9,031 bases of DNA, taken from assembly GCA_051269965.1 (NCBI GenBank), contig JBNMFK010000154.1, positions 1-9,031 of the forward strand, in the 5' to 3' direction. Every line of letters begins with the position of its first letter. Positions within the stretch are counted from its first letter, which is position 1. Below the pieces are notes generated by a model that saw only the letters and a list, made by a program, of their open reading frames with translations, was not told where the DNA came from and made no database searches. The translations under genes and the position numbers were made by a program. This document shows positions 1 through 6,264 of the stretch, piece after piece. This stretch comes from Arcticibacterium sp051269965. GTDB taxonomy: Bacteria; Bacteroidota; Bacteroidia; Cytophagales; Spirosomataceae.

Positions 1-513
1 TCTTATGTCACCATAGACCGTTTTTTCTTTTTCTAAAATTTCTTTTATTTTATGATTGGTGGGATACCAAGTGGTTTCATAATTAGTTATAAGTTTAATC
101 TTGTTGTCAATGGCTAGTTTCTTCATTTTTCTAGCATCCTCTAACGAAATCGCCAGTGGCTTTTCCACCATGACGTGAATGCCTTTAGGAGCACAAATCT
201 CCACTACCTCTAGATGCTCTCTAATGCTATTATAGGCACAAACGGCCTCAGGATTAATACTTTTAAGCATGGTAGCTAAATCTGGATAAACAATATCCAT
301 AGAGAAATTATATCTTTTAGCATACTTTTCTGCCAAAGCTCGGTTAGGTTCCGCAATTCCCATGAGTTCATAATCACCTGATTTGGCATTGCTCAATACC
401 TGATGGACATGGTCGTGTGTAAGACCAGCTACAGCTATTTTGAAAGGTTTGTCTTGCGTAAACGCTAGCTGATTGACGAAAAATAAAAAGATTAAAAGTA
501 ATATTTTCTTCAT
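1..513 (-). CDS. Gfo/Idh/MocA family oxidoreductase, secreted, partial (C-terminus beyond left edge)
   Basis: This frame starts at ATG (511-513) and stays open for 171 codons to the left edge, so only the N-terminal part is seen. Residues 1-20 (MKKILLLIFLFFVNQLAFTQ) form a typical Sec signal peptide with a Lys-rich start and hydrophobic core. The NAD(P)-binding Rossmann fold follows: KIAVAGLTHDHVH at 25-37, where the usual GxGxxG loop is replaced by GLTHDH, then MGIAEPN (51-57) at the end of strand 2. The hallmark EKP motif is at 117-119 (VMVEKPLAIS), and its Lys normally contacts cofactor and substrate. Such enzymes oxidise or reduce sugars, cyclitols or related hydroxyl compounds. The substrate cannot be told here, and the C-terminal substrate domain is missing. 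The start lies two bases after the acetyltransferase stop, so it is probably the last visible gene of the thr transcript. The family is certain; an exported location is inferred from the signal peptide. Confidence 0.88.
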   Translation of the reverse strand, partial: MKKILLLIFLFFVNQLAFTQDKPFKIAVAGLTHDHVHQVLSNAKSGDYELMGIAEPNRALAEKYAKRYNFSMDIVYPDLATMLKSINPEAVCAYNSIREHLEVVEICAPKGIHVMVEKPLAISLEDARKMKKLAIDNKIKLITNYETTWYPTNHKIKEILEKEKTVYGDIR

Positions 514-515
514 TT

Positions 516-1037
516 TTAGACAAGTTTTGGTCTTTGGTTCCATGAGATACGTTCCACAAGAACTAAATCACCATAGGGTGTTTTTTCTAGTAATACTTCC
601 ATCAAAGTACCATTATAACGATAATAAAATCCTTTTGATTTTTTGTTTTCTGCCAGAACAGTCAAATACATGTTTTGTAAGGGTCTATTTTTTTTTACCC
701 AATCAAAAGATTTTTCAATGAGTGCTAAACCAATTCCTTTACCTTGATGCTCCGGAAGTACATGAAGGTTATCTAACAATGCCCCATTTTCGAGGTTGAA
801 GTCTAAGAAAGTGCAAACAAAACCAATGAGTTGTCGCTTATCTTCAGCAACTATAACAATTCTTTTAGAATCAACTACTTTAGCTCGAGCACTCCAGATA
901 ACTAGCCTGTCTGGAAAAACTTCGTTATCTAAGTAATCATCAGAAAATATATTTCGATAAAATATTGCCCAACTTTTGGCATGCAGCTTAGCAATTTCCT
1001 CAAACTCTTCAGGCTTTGCTTCTCTGTAAATTATCAT
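516..1037 (-). CDS. GNAT family N-acetyltransferase
   Basis: This 173-residue protein has the full length of a single GNAT domain. The acetyl-CoA-binding motif A is clear at 89-103: strand DNLHVLPEH followed by the pyrophosphate loop QGKGIG (98-103, the Q/RxxGxG/A pattern). The N-terminal stretch LHAKSW...YRNIFSDDYL (18-36) is a pattern I associate with a common uncharacterised bacterial GNAT group. The segment SKGFYYRYNG (134-143) holds tyrosines where these enzymes usually place the general acid. It transfers acetyl from acetyl-CoA to an amine, but the acceptor is unknown. It lies six bases after thrB and two bases before the oxidoreductase, so it is probably co-transcribed with the threonine genes. 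No signal peptide is seen, so it should be cytoplasmic. Its place in the operon does not by itself prove a role in threonine metabolism. Confidence 0.88.
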   Translation of the reverse strand: MIIYREAKPEEFEEIAKLHAKSWAIFYRNIFSDDYLDNEVFPDRLVIWSARAKVVDSKRIVIVAEDKRQLIGFVCTFLDFNLENGALLDNLHVLPEHQGKGIGLALIEKSFDWVKKNRPLQNMYLTVLAENKKSKGFYYRYNGTLMEVLLEKTPYGDLVLVERISWNQRPKLV

Positions 1038-1043
1038 AATTTA

Positions 1044-1976
1044 TTAGCCTAAAATTCTGGGCCCGTTTTGATTGACTCCAGATACAAAAAGATTCGTTTT
1101 AATATTAGCAGACTCAAATATAACCTTCATCTCTTGGCCCACTTTTTCTGCGGTTTCTATCCCCTCACTAAAGGCAAAAATAGATGGTCCAGCACCTGAA
1201 ATGCTGGCACCAAGAGCCCCGGCATTTAAGGCAGCTTCTTTGACCTCGTTAAAATAAGGAATCAGTATCGCTCTGTTAGGTTCTATAAGATAGTCTTTCA
1301 TGGAACGACCAATCAAACCATAGTTTGAGGTCATTAGGCCGGCAACCATTCCTGCCACATTTCCGGTTTGAGCAATTATTTTCTTTAGGATTGCTTCTTG
1401 CCTCAGAATTATTCTGGCATCCTTTGTATTGACCTCCAAATCTGGATGTACAATAGAAACATAGAGGTTACATGGTGTATTTATTTTTATGAAGTCTAAA
1501 GGTTCGTAACTCCTAATAATGACAAAACCACCAAGAAGGGCAGGGGCCACGTTGTCTGCATGTGCGGCTCCACAAGCTACACGCTCTCCTTCCATGCTGA
1601 ATGGGAGCAAGTCGCCTATGGACAATGGTTTGTTTAGTAATTCATTGGCTGCGAAAACACCTGCGACAGAGCTAGCTGAACTACTTCCTAAGCCACTTCC
1701 TAGGGGCATTTTTTTGTTTAGAATCACATCAAAGCCTTGCTTGATTTGAAGTTTTTCTAAATACTTAAGAATAGGAACGGTTACCGTATTTTTTTCAGGA
1801 TCAAGGGTCAGTTTGCCCTCATCGCCAGTGATTTCTGTAATGATGATTTGGTCATCATTACGCTTTGTTAAAATAACCTCGTCTCCAGGGTTATCCACTG
1901 CTAGTCCAAAAATATCAAAGCCACAGGATACGTTAGCAACGGTAGCGGGAGCAAAGATTTTAATGCTTTCTGGCAT
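1044..1976 (-). CDS. thrB: Homoserine kinase (GHMP kinase family)
   Basis: ThrB phosphorylates L-homoserine with ATP to O-phospho-L-homoserine, the substrate of threonine synthase. The 310-residue length is normal for the family. All three GHMP motifs are present: the N-terminal PATVANVSCGFDIFGLAV (10-27); the ATP-binding glycine/serine loop PLGSGLGSSSASSVA (91-105); and the C-terminal GALGASISGAGPSIFAF (253-269). The segment MEGERVACGAAHADNVAPA (128-146), with Glu130 and His139, matches the homoserine kinase active-site region and separates it from mevalonate or galactose kinases. It starts at ATG nine bases after the thrA stop, indicating an operon and probably translational coupling. No Shine-Dalgarno sequence is visible, as is usual in Bacteroidota. 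thrC would be expected next but is replaced by a GNAT gene. The protein should be cytoplasmic. Confidence 0.97.
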   Translation of the reverse strand: MPESIKIFAPATVANVSCGFDIFGLAVDNPGDEVILTKRNDDQIIITEITGDEGKLTLDPEKNTVTVPILKYLEKLQIKQGFDVILNKKMPLGSGLGSSSASSVAGVFAANELLNKPLSIGDLLPFSMEGERVACGAAHADNVAPALLGGFVIIRSYEPLDFIKINTPCNLYVSIVHPDLEVNTKDARIILRQEAILKKIIAQTGNVAGMVAGLMTSNYGLIGRSMKDYLIEPNRAILIPYFNEVKEAALNAGALGASISGAGPSIFAFSEGIETAEKVGQEMKVIFESANIKTNLFVSGVNQNGPRILG

Positions 1977-1985
1977 GAGATTATA

Positions 1986-4445
1986 CTAGCTTCTAAAGGT
2001 GCTTAGACTTATAATATCTGCGAATACGCCCATGGCAGTAACTTCGGCTCCAGCTCCGGGTCCTTTTACCACGAGTGGGTTTTCTTTATATCTTTCCGTG
2101 GTAAAGCTGATGATATTTTCTGAGCCAGCTAGACTGTAAAATGGATGAGATTTCCCTACGCTTTCTAGGGCAATAGACGCTTTCCCATCCTTCAGCTTAG
2201 CAATGTATCTTAAAACGCAATCCTTCGCCTTTGCTTCATTTATCAATGTCTCAAATCGGTCATTGTCTTTTTCAAGGGCTTTATAGAAATCTTCTACGGT
2301 TGGAGCATTCATACATTCCTCATTGAGCAAATGAACGAGACTGATTTCTTCTGCCTCAAGTCTTAAACCACACTCTCTGGCTAGAATGAGGATTTTTCTG
2401 GCTACGTCCATACCGCTTAAATCTTCTCGTGGATCGGGTTCTGTATATCCTTTTGCTTTAGCTTCTTTCACTACTTCCACAAACGTTTTACCTACCTCGA
2501 AATTATTGAAAATGTACGCCAAGGTTCCTGAAAGTACGGCCTCTATTTCATGAATAACATCACCACTATTTATAAGCCCTTGGAGCGTATTAATGATAGG
2601 AAGTCCTGCTCCTACATTGGTTTCATAAAGGAAACGGACATTCTTAGTGTTGGAAATTTGTTGCAACTGGTCATAGTCGCTTTGTTTCCCAGAGTTGGCT
2701 ACCTTGTTGGGCGTGATAATCGATATATTATGTTCCAAAATACCTGCATAGTGCTGCACAATGTTTTTATTGGCCGTGGAGTCTACAAAAACTGTGTTGG
2801 TTAAATTCAAATCTTTAATGTCTGCAATAAATTCGCTTAGATTCGCTTTTTCACCATTTTTGATTAAGTCTTCCTGCCAATTCTCTAAGGGTAGCCCCTC
2901 AGCATCAATAATCATTTTTGTGCTGTTGATGAGGCCTACTATTTTAATGTTGGTATTCTTATTCGTTTTCAGATGCTCTCTTTGGCTTTCTATTTGACGG
3001 AGTAGTGTTTTGCCTATCAGTCCAGTAGGACCAACTAAAAACACATTGAGTGTATAGCCGTCAAGTTCAAAGAATCTTTCATGAATGGCATTAAGGGCTT
3101 TACTTATATCTTTTTTGTTCACCACAATAGAGATATTCAACTCCGAAGATCCCTGAGCTATACCTACTACGTTGATTCCGTTTTGCCCAAGCACAGAAAA
3201 AAGCTTACCGGATGTACCAGAACTTGATTTCATTCCTTCACCAACCACGGCGATAATAGAAAGGCGAGATTGTAAACCTACTTTCTCTAAATCACCTACT
3301 TCTATTTCCCTCTTAAAATTTTCGTTTAAGATTCTCTCTGCCTTGTCGGCCTCTAAAGGATTAACAGCAAAACAGATAGAATGTTCTGAAGAGGCTTGAG
3401 AGATAAAGATGACGGATACTTGATTTTCTGCCATTAACCCGAAAACTTTCGCCGCTATCCCAGCTACGCCGATCATTCCATTACCTTCAATGTTCACAAG
3501 CGTGATGTCATCAATAGAAGAAATACCAGTAATGGAGTACGGTGACTTACTGCTTGATTTTGAAACTGTAGTCCCAGGATTCTCAGAATCAAAGGTATTT
3601 AAAACCTTTACAGGTATTTGCTTCAAAAAAGCAGGAGTTAGGCTAGGAGGGTAAATCACCTTTGCTCCAAAATGAGAAAGTTCCATGGCTTCAGCATAGG
3701 AAATATCTGGAATGGTAAAAGCGTTTTTAACCTTTCGTGGGTCAGAGGTCATGATACCATTTACATCTGTCCATATTTCTATGAGTTCCGAGTTTAAAGC
3801 GGCACCAAAAATTGAAGCTGTGTAGTCTGAGCCACCTCTACCAAGCGTTGTAGTGACTCCAGCATCATTTGAAGCTACAAAACCAGTAATACACAAAATA
3901 CCTTGATGTTCTTTGACCAAATTAACAATATTGACGTTTGTGCTATCTAGCACCACATTAGCATTGTTAAAATTACTATCTGTTTTTATAACAGTACGTG
4001 CATCTACAAAAGTGCTTTTAAATCCTCGTTCTACCAGCGTGGCATTCAGGATCGTGGTGGATAGGCGTTCACCAAAACTAAGGAGCAAATCCATGGTTCG
4101 TGGACTTATATCCTTTATCAGTGAAATTCCCCTAAGCAAATCTTCAATCTCATTAAAAATGACTTTTATCTTGGCGATAAGAGCACTTTGATGTTTAACA
4201 TTTATGAGTCTTCTTACAGCATTAAAGTGCCTTTCTTCAACGGAATGAAGGTGTTCCATGTAGTCAGATTCATCCTTGGCTGCCATTTTACCAATGTCAA
4301 TAAAGCGATTGGTTACACCACCCATAGCGGAGAAAACTACCACTAAATTCTCGCTGTTTGGAGCGTTTTTTTGGATAATAGCCAGAACCTTCTCAATACT
4401 GTCAACGGTACCTACAGATGTTCCTCCAAATTTTAAAACCTTCAT
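1986..4445 (-). CDS. thrA: Bifunctional aspartokinase / homoserine dehydrogenase
   Basis: ThrA catalyses the first and third steps from aspartate to threonine: aspartate to aspartyl phosphate, and aspartate semialdehyde to homoserine. The 819 residues match the usual fused enzyme. The kinase domain covers about 1-300: KFGGTSVG (5-12), SFGERLS (123-129), LGRGGSDYTA (201-210), WTDVNGIMTSDPR (225-237) and FGAKVIYPPSL (259-269). Two ACT-type regulatory domains follow at about 315-385 and 394-462, which in this family bind the feedback inhibitor threonine. The dehydrogenase domain starts near 466 with the dinucleotide loop GPTGLIG (472-478), then ITPNKVANSG (577-586, with the conserved Lys581). 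NVGAGLP (610-616), LSGTLAYIFN (638-647) and GYTEPDPREDLSGMDVARK (666-684) follow; Asp680 and Lys684 fit the conserved catalytic pair. The frame is intact from ATG. It is first in the operon, behind a leader with a palindrome. Confidence 0.97.
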   Translation of the reverse strand: MKVLKFGGTSVGTVDSIEKVLAIIQKNAPNSENLVVVFSAMGGVTNRFIDIGKMAAKDESDYMEHLHSVEERHFNAVRRLINVKHQSALIAKIKVIFNEIEDLLRGISLIKDISPRTMDLLLSFGERLSTTILNATLVERGFKSTFVDARTVIKTDSNFNNANVVLDSTNVNIVNLVKEHQGILCITGFVASNDAGVTTTLGRGGSDYTASIFGAALNSELIEIWTDVNGIMTSDPRKVKNAFTIPDISYAEAMELSHFGAKVIYPPSLTPAFLKQIPVKVLNTFDSENPGTTVSKSSSKSPYSITGISSIDDITLVNIEGNGMIGVAGIAAKVFGLMAENQVSVIFISQASSEHSICFAVNPLEADKAERILNENFKREIEVGDLEKVGLQSRLSIIAVVGEGMKSSSGTSGKLFSVLGQNGINVVGIAQGSSELNISIVVNKKDISKALNAIHERFFELDGYTLNVFLVGPTGLIGKTLLRQIESQREHLKTNKNTNIKIVGLINSTKMIIDAEGLPLENWQEDLIKNGEKANLSEFIADIKDLNLTNTVFVDSTANKNIVQHYAGILEHNISIITPNKVANSGKQSDYDQLQQISNTKNVRFLYETNVGAGLPIINTLQGLINSGDVIHEIEAVLSGTLAYIFNNFEVGKTFVEVVKEAKAKGYTEPDPREDLSGMDVARKILILARECGLRLEAEEISLVHLLNEECMNAPTVEDFYKALEKDNDRFETLINEAKAKDCVLRYIAKLKDGKASIALESVGKSHPFYSLAGSENIISFTTERYKENPLVVKGPGAGAEVTAMGVFADIISLSTFRS

Positions 4446-4448
4446 TGT

Positions 4449-4499
4449 CTAATTTCGAAAATAGTTTGTCGCCTTTGTTAGGATATTCTTTCCTCTCAT
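4449..4499 (-). CDS. Possible short leader ORF upstream of thrA (16 codons)
   Basis: Within the predicted thr 5' leader, an ATG on the edge of the palindrome (4497-4499) opens a frame MRGKNILTKATNYFRN that stops with TAG at 4449-4451, three bases before the thrA ATG. It contains two Thr codons (ACA, ACA) and one Ile codon (ATC). Its position is that of a leader peptide that could couple ribosome movement to thrA expression. The Thr/Ile content is too low for a classical attenuator of the enterobacterial thrL kind, and no terminator hairpin with a U-run lies between it and thrA. A frame this short can easily occur by chance, so this is a weak candidate. Confidence 0.2.
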   Translation of the reverse strand: MRGKNILTKATNYFRN

Positions 4500-4517
4500 T
4501 TAATACGTATTAAATGA
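4496..4517. repeat. Perfect 22-bp palindrome in the thr leader (candidate operator or RNA hairpin)
   Basis: Each arm reads TCATTTAATAC and the two arms meet with no spacer, centred between 4506 and 4507. All 11 pairs match, and the next outer pair breaks the symmetry. It lies roughly 10-35 bases downstream of the predicted thr transcription start, where a dimeric repressor would block elongation or initiation. As RNA it could fold into a nine-pair AU-rich stem with a four-base ACGU loop, but no U-run follows, so it is not a typical terminator. The protein that might bind it is unknown. The divergent ArsR-type regulator is the nearest candidate, although its own promoter lies about 100 bases away. 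Confidence 0.7.
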
Positions 4518-4533
4518 AAAAGCTGAAAGGCTG

Positions 4534-4541
4534 CAAATATA
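4534..4541 (-). promoter_or_regulatory. Predicted -7 element of the thr operon promoter
   Basis: On the minus strand this reads TATATTTG, a perfect match to the Bacteroidota -7 consensus TAnnTTTG. It would place the start of transcription near 4529 and give a leader of about 84 bases before thrA. The -33 element is poor: only TTTA or TTAG is found 21-22 bases upstream (about 4563-4567), inside a 14-bp dyad. A weak -33 box would fit a promoter under extra control, but this is inference. Confidence 0.5.
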
Positions 4542-4554
4542 GGCATATAGATTT

Positions 4555-4568
4555 CTTTAGGGCTAAAG
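4555..4568. repeat. 14-bp dyad overlapping the thr -33 region
   Basis: CTTTAG and CTAAAG form an inverted repeat separated by GG, with two further matching T/A pairs outside one mismatch. It covers the place where the thr -33 element should be, so a bound dimer could block RNA polymerase. Six-base arms are short and may be chance; only its position gives it weight. Confidence 0.35.
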
Positions 4569-4602
4569 GAACAGGGTCTGATATTTAGAGAATGGCCTAA
4601 TT

Positions 4603-4633
4603 TTTGTTTTTAAACTATTTAATTCGATATTTG
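4603..4633 (+). promoter_or_regulatory. Predicted promoter of the SdpR-like regulator gene
   Basis: TTTG at 4603-4606 is followed by exactly 19 bases and then GATATTTG at 4626-4633. The Bacteroidota consensus is TTTG-N19-TAnnTTTG, so only one defined base differs. Transcription should start near 4638, about 28 bases before the ATG at 4666. The predicted start site falls inside the TAAGCATTTCTT motif that is shared with the aminotransferase promoter, as expected if the site is an operator. Confidence 0.6.
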
Positions 4634-4647
4634 ACTAAGCATTTCTT
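4630..4647 (+). promoter_or_regulatory. Shared promoter motif, copy 1 (upstream of the SdpR-like gene)
   Basis: This copy reads TTTGACTAAGCATTTCTT. It matches 15 of 18 positions of the sequence at 6265-6282 on the other strand, including an unbroken run of 12 (TAAGCATTTCTT). With the next base, 4636-4648 is an imperfect dyad, TAAG-N5-CTTA, the kind of symmetry a dimeric winged-helix repressor would read. It spans the predicted transcription start, a natural autorepression position. Confidence 0.4.
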
Positions 4648-4665
4648 ACGCTTTCCTATAATAAA

Positions 4666-4971
4666 ATGATTGAAAACACATTCAAAGCCTTGAATGACGA
4701 AACCCGCAGAGCCATAATGGAGCTACTGAAAGAAGGTGAAAAGCCTGCTGGGGATATTTCACGAGAATTTAATATTTCTAAACCGAGTATCTCTCACCAT
4801 TTAGACCTTCTGAAGAGGGCTAATTTGATCAATGCGAGAAAAAGAGGGCAGTTTATTTATTACTCTCTACAAACAAGGCCTTTAGAAGAGATATTTAAGT
4901 GGTTTGTTCAGTTCAAGCCTGAAGAAGCACTGCACTTAGCCAAACCAAAGATAAGGCTAGAGCTTGCTTAA
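4666..4971 (+). CDS. ArsR-superfamily winged-helix regulator, SdpR-like autorepressor
   Basis: This 101-residue protein is one winged helix-turn-helix domain. Motifs in order: FKALNDETRRAIMELLKEGEK (6-26), the N-terminal ArsR helices; AGDISREFNISKPSISHHLDLLKRANLI (28-55), the helix-turn-helix with recognition helix SKPSISHHL; and ARKRGQFIYYSLQ (57-69), the beta wing. EEIFKWFVQF (74-83) ends the domain. From memory it strongly resembles the Bacillus SdpR autorepressor, which is normally paired with a membrane protein, SdpI. No SdpI-like gene is next to it here. It has no cysteine at all, so the ELCVCDL-type thiolate metal site of ArsR/SmtB sensors is absent and metal sensing by that route is unlikely. 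It probably binds its own promoter as a dimer, perhaps at the motif at 4630-4648. Its TAA overlaps the stop codon of the convergent aminotransferase gene. No Shine-Dalgarno sequence is seen. Confidence 0.9.
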   Translation: MIENTFKALNDETRRAIMELLKEGEKPAGDISREFNISKPSISHHLDLLKRANLINARKRGQFIYYSLQTRPLEEIFKWFVQFKPEEALHLAKPKIRLELA

Positions 4972-6215
4972 GTAAATAGGGTCTCTTTTGTAAAACTGAC
5001 AAAATCATCGATCTGAGTCTTAGACGTATAAATATGGGTCGATATCCTGATTGCGTTTAGTTGACTTTCGGGTACTACGCGTATTCTGAAGCCTGCTTGC
5101 GACGCTTTTTTAGAAAAAGCTTTATAATCCAACTCTTTTGGTTTGAAGGTAACCATACATATTCTAGATTTTTCTTCCTCTGGCGTCATGATATCGAGTT
5201 TATCTGATAATTGACTTAGACCTTCATACAAGTAAGTGGAAAGCTCTGTAAGTCTATTTTCAATTTTCTTTCTCCCAATAGATTCGTGAAAAGTAGCAGA
5301 GGCAGCGGCACCTGCATAGAGTGGTGTGCTCTGAGAACCATAATCAAATTTGTGTGCGGAAGGATTGTAACCCATGATCTGAGGCGGCTTGCTATAAAGA
5401 TCCCATCCTGCATCTGAATAGGCCCCTACTTGGTATGCTTGTATTTTCTCTAAATGTTCCTCTTTGATGTATAAAAAACCTGTCCCATTTGGGCCTAGCA
5501 TCCACTTATGGCAGCTAGTAGCATAACTATCGCAGCCTAATTCTTTCAAGTCTAAATCAAAAGTACCTGCACCATGAGCTCCATCAATCGCTGTAAATAT
5601 TTCTTTGCTTCTAGCGAAATTAGAAATCTCTTTGATAGGTAAAACTAGCCCAGTGGTACACGTAATGTGTGGAATAGCAATGACTTTACTTCTAGGAGTT
5701 ACGAGTGATTTTATAAGGTCAAAATTTTCTTCTGCCGTAGATTTAGGCTCAAAGGGTATAATTTTGATTCCATGAAGTTTGGCTCTATTTAACCATGGAA
5801 GTGCATTGCCAACATGCTCGTGCAGGCTGACAATGATTTCGTCGCCTTGTTTTAAATTCAATCCCCAGCAAATAATGTTTATACCTTCTGTGGTATTGTG
5901 AGTAAGTGAAACTTCTTTGGCAGTTACCTTGACAAAATTGGCTAAGGTTTGTCTGAATTTATCTGTATGACCATATTCGCCCGTTCCATTTGTTTTATCT
6001 AAAGAGTCCTTTATAGCTTTAAGTACGGGCGTTGGTGATGGCCCGAAGGTCCCATTATTAAGATATACCCTACCGTCGGTTAAAGGAAATTGCCTCCTGA
6101 CAGCACTCCAAAAGGTTTCTTCTGGGAGTTCTGATAGATAGTTTTGACTTCTAACCTCTAGGGCTGTGAGTCCTAATCCTAATTGACCTAAAAATGCTCT
6201 TCTAGTAGATTTCAT
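4968..6215 (-). CDS. Class V aminotransferase-fold PLP enzyme with twin-arginine signal
   Basis: This 415-residue PLP enzyme is of the NifS/isopenicillin N epimerase-like class V fold. I start it at ATG 6215; the frame could open at TTG 6221, adding two residues, but the ATG sits next to the signal. Residues 3-19 (STRRAFLGQLGLGLTAL) carry a twin-arginine motif and a short hydrophobic core, so export by Tat, which moves folded cofactor-loaded proteins, is likely. No clear AxA cleavage site is seen. Fold markers: VYLNNGTFGPSP (50-61), HNTTEGIN (106-113, PLP phosphate), AIDGAHGAG (209-217, Asp211 binding the pyridine nitrogen), SCHKWMLGPNGTGFLY (234-249, Lys237 as the Schiff-base lysine) and IRISTHIY (389-396, Arg390 as probable carboxylate binder). 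The reaction could be amine transfer, epimerisation or C-S/C-N lyase chemistry; the sequence does not decide. Its end overlaps the regulator gene by four bases. Confidence 0.88.
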   Translation of the reverse strand: MKSTRRAFLGQLGLGLTALEVRSQNYLSELPEETFWSAVRRQFPLTDGRVYLNNGTFGPSPTPVLKAIKDSLDKTNGTGEYGHTDKFRQTLANFVKVTAKEVSLTHNTTEGINIICWGLNLKQGDEIIVSLHEHVGNALPWLNRAKLHGIKIIPFEPKSTAEENFDLIKSLVTPRSKVIAIPHITCTTGLVLPIKEISNFARSKEIFTAIDGAHGAGTFDLDLKELGCDSYATSCHKWMLGPNGTGFLYIKEEHLEKIQAYQVGAYSDAGWDLYSKPPQIMGYNPSAHKFDYGSQSTPLYAGAAASATFHESIGRKKIENRLTELSTYLYEGLSQLSDKLDIMTPEEEKSRICMVTFKPKELDYKAFSKKASQAGFRIRVVPESQLNAIRISTHIYTSKTQIDDFVSFTKETLFT

Positions 6216-6249
6216 AGGCAAAAAATACGCATTCTTTTCTTACTTAAAA

Positions 6250-6257
6250 AAAACATA
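6250..6257 (-). promoter_or_regulatory. Weak predicted -7 element for the aminotransferase gene
   Basis: On the minus strand this reads TATGTTTT, one base from TAnnTTTG, with TTTA 21 bases further upstream as a poor -33 element. It would give a leader of about 30 bases before ATG 6215. The match is modest and other AT-rich positions in this gap could serve instead. Confidence 0.3.
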
Positions 6258-6264
6258 CCGATTA

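Noticed and set aside
374..559. 61-codon minus-strand frame crossing the acetyltransferase/oxidoreductase junction
   Set aside because: It is out of frame with two well-supported genes, shows no domain, and overlaps the signal peptide coding region of the oxidoreductase.
3913..4191. 92-codon open frame on the plus strand inside thrA
   Set aside because: It is antisense to the conserved aspartokinase domain, has no recognisable domain or promoter, and is a shadow of the real gene's codon use. The other plus-strand frames inside thrA and thrB (for example 2550-2804, 2761-2997, 1519-1749) were rejected for the same reason.
4666..4971. Metal-sensing ArsR/SmtB repressor
   Set aside because: The protein contains no cysteine and no metal-site motif, and no metal resistance or transport gene is nearby.
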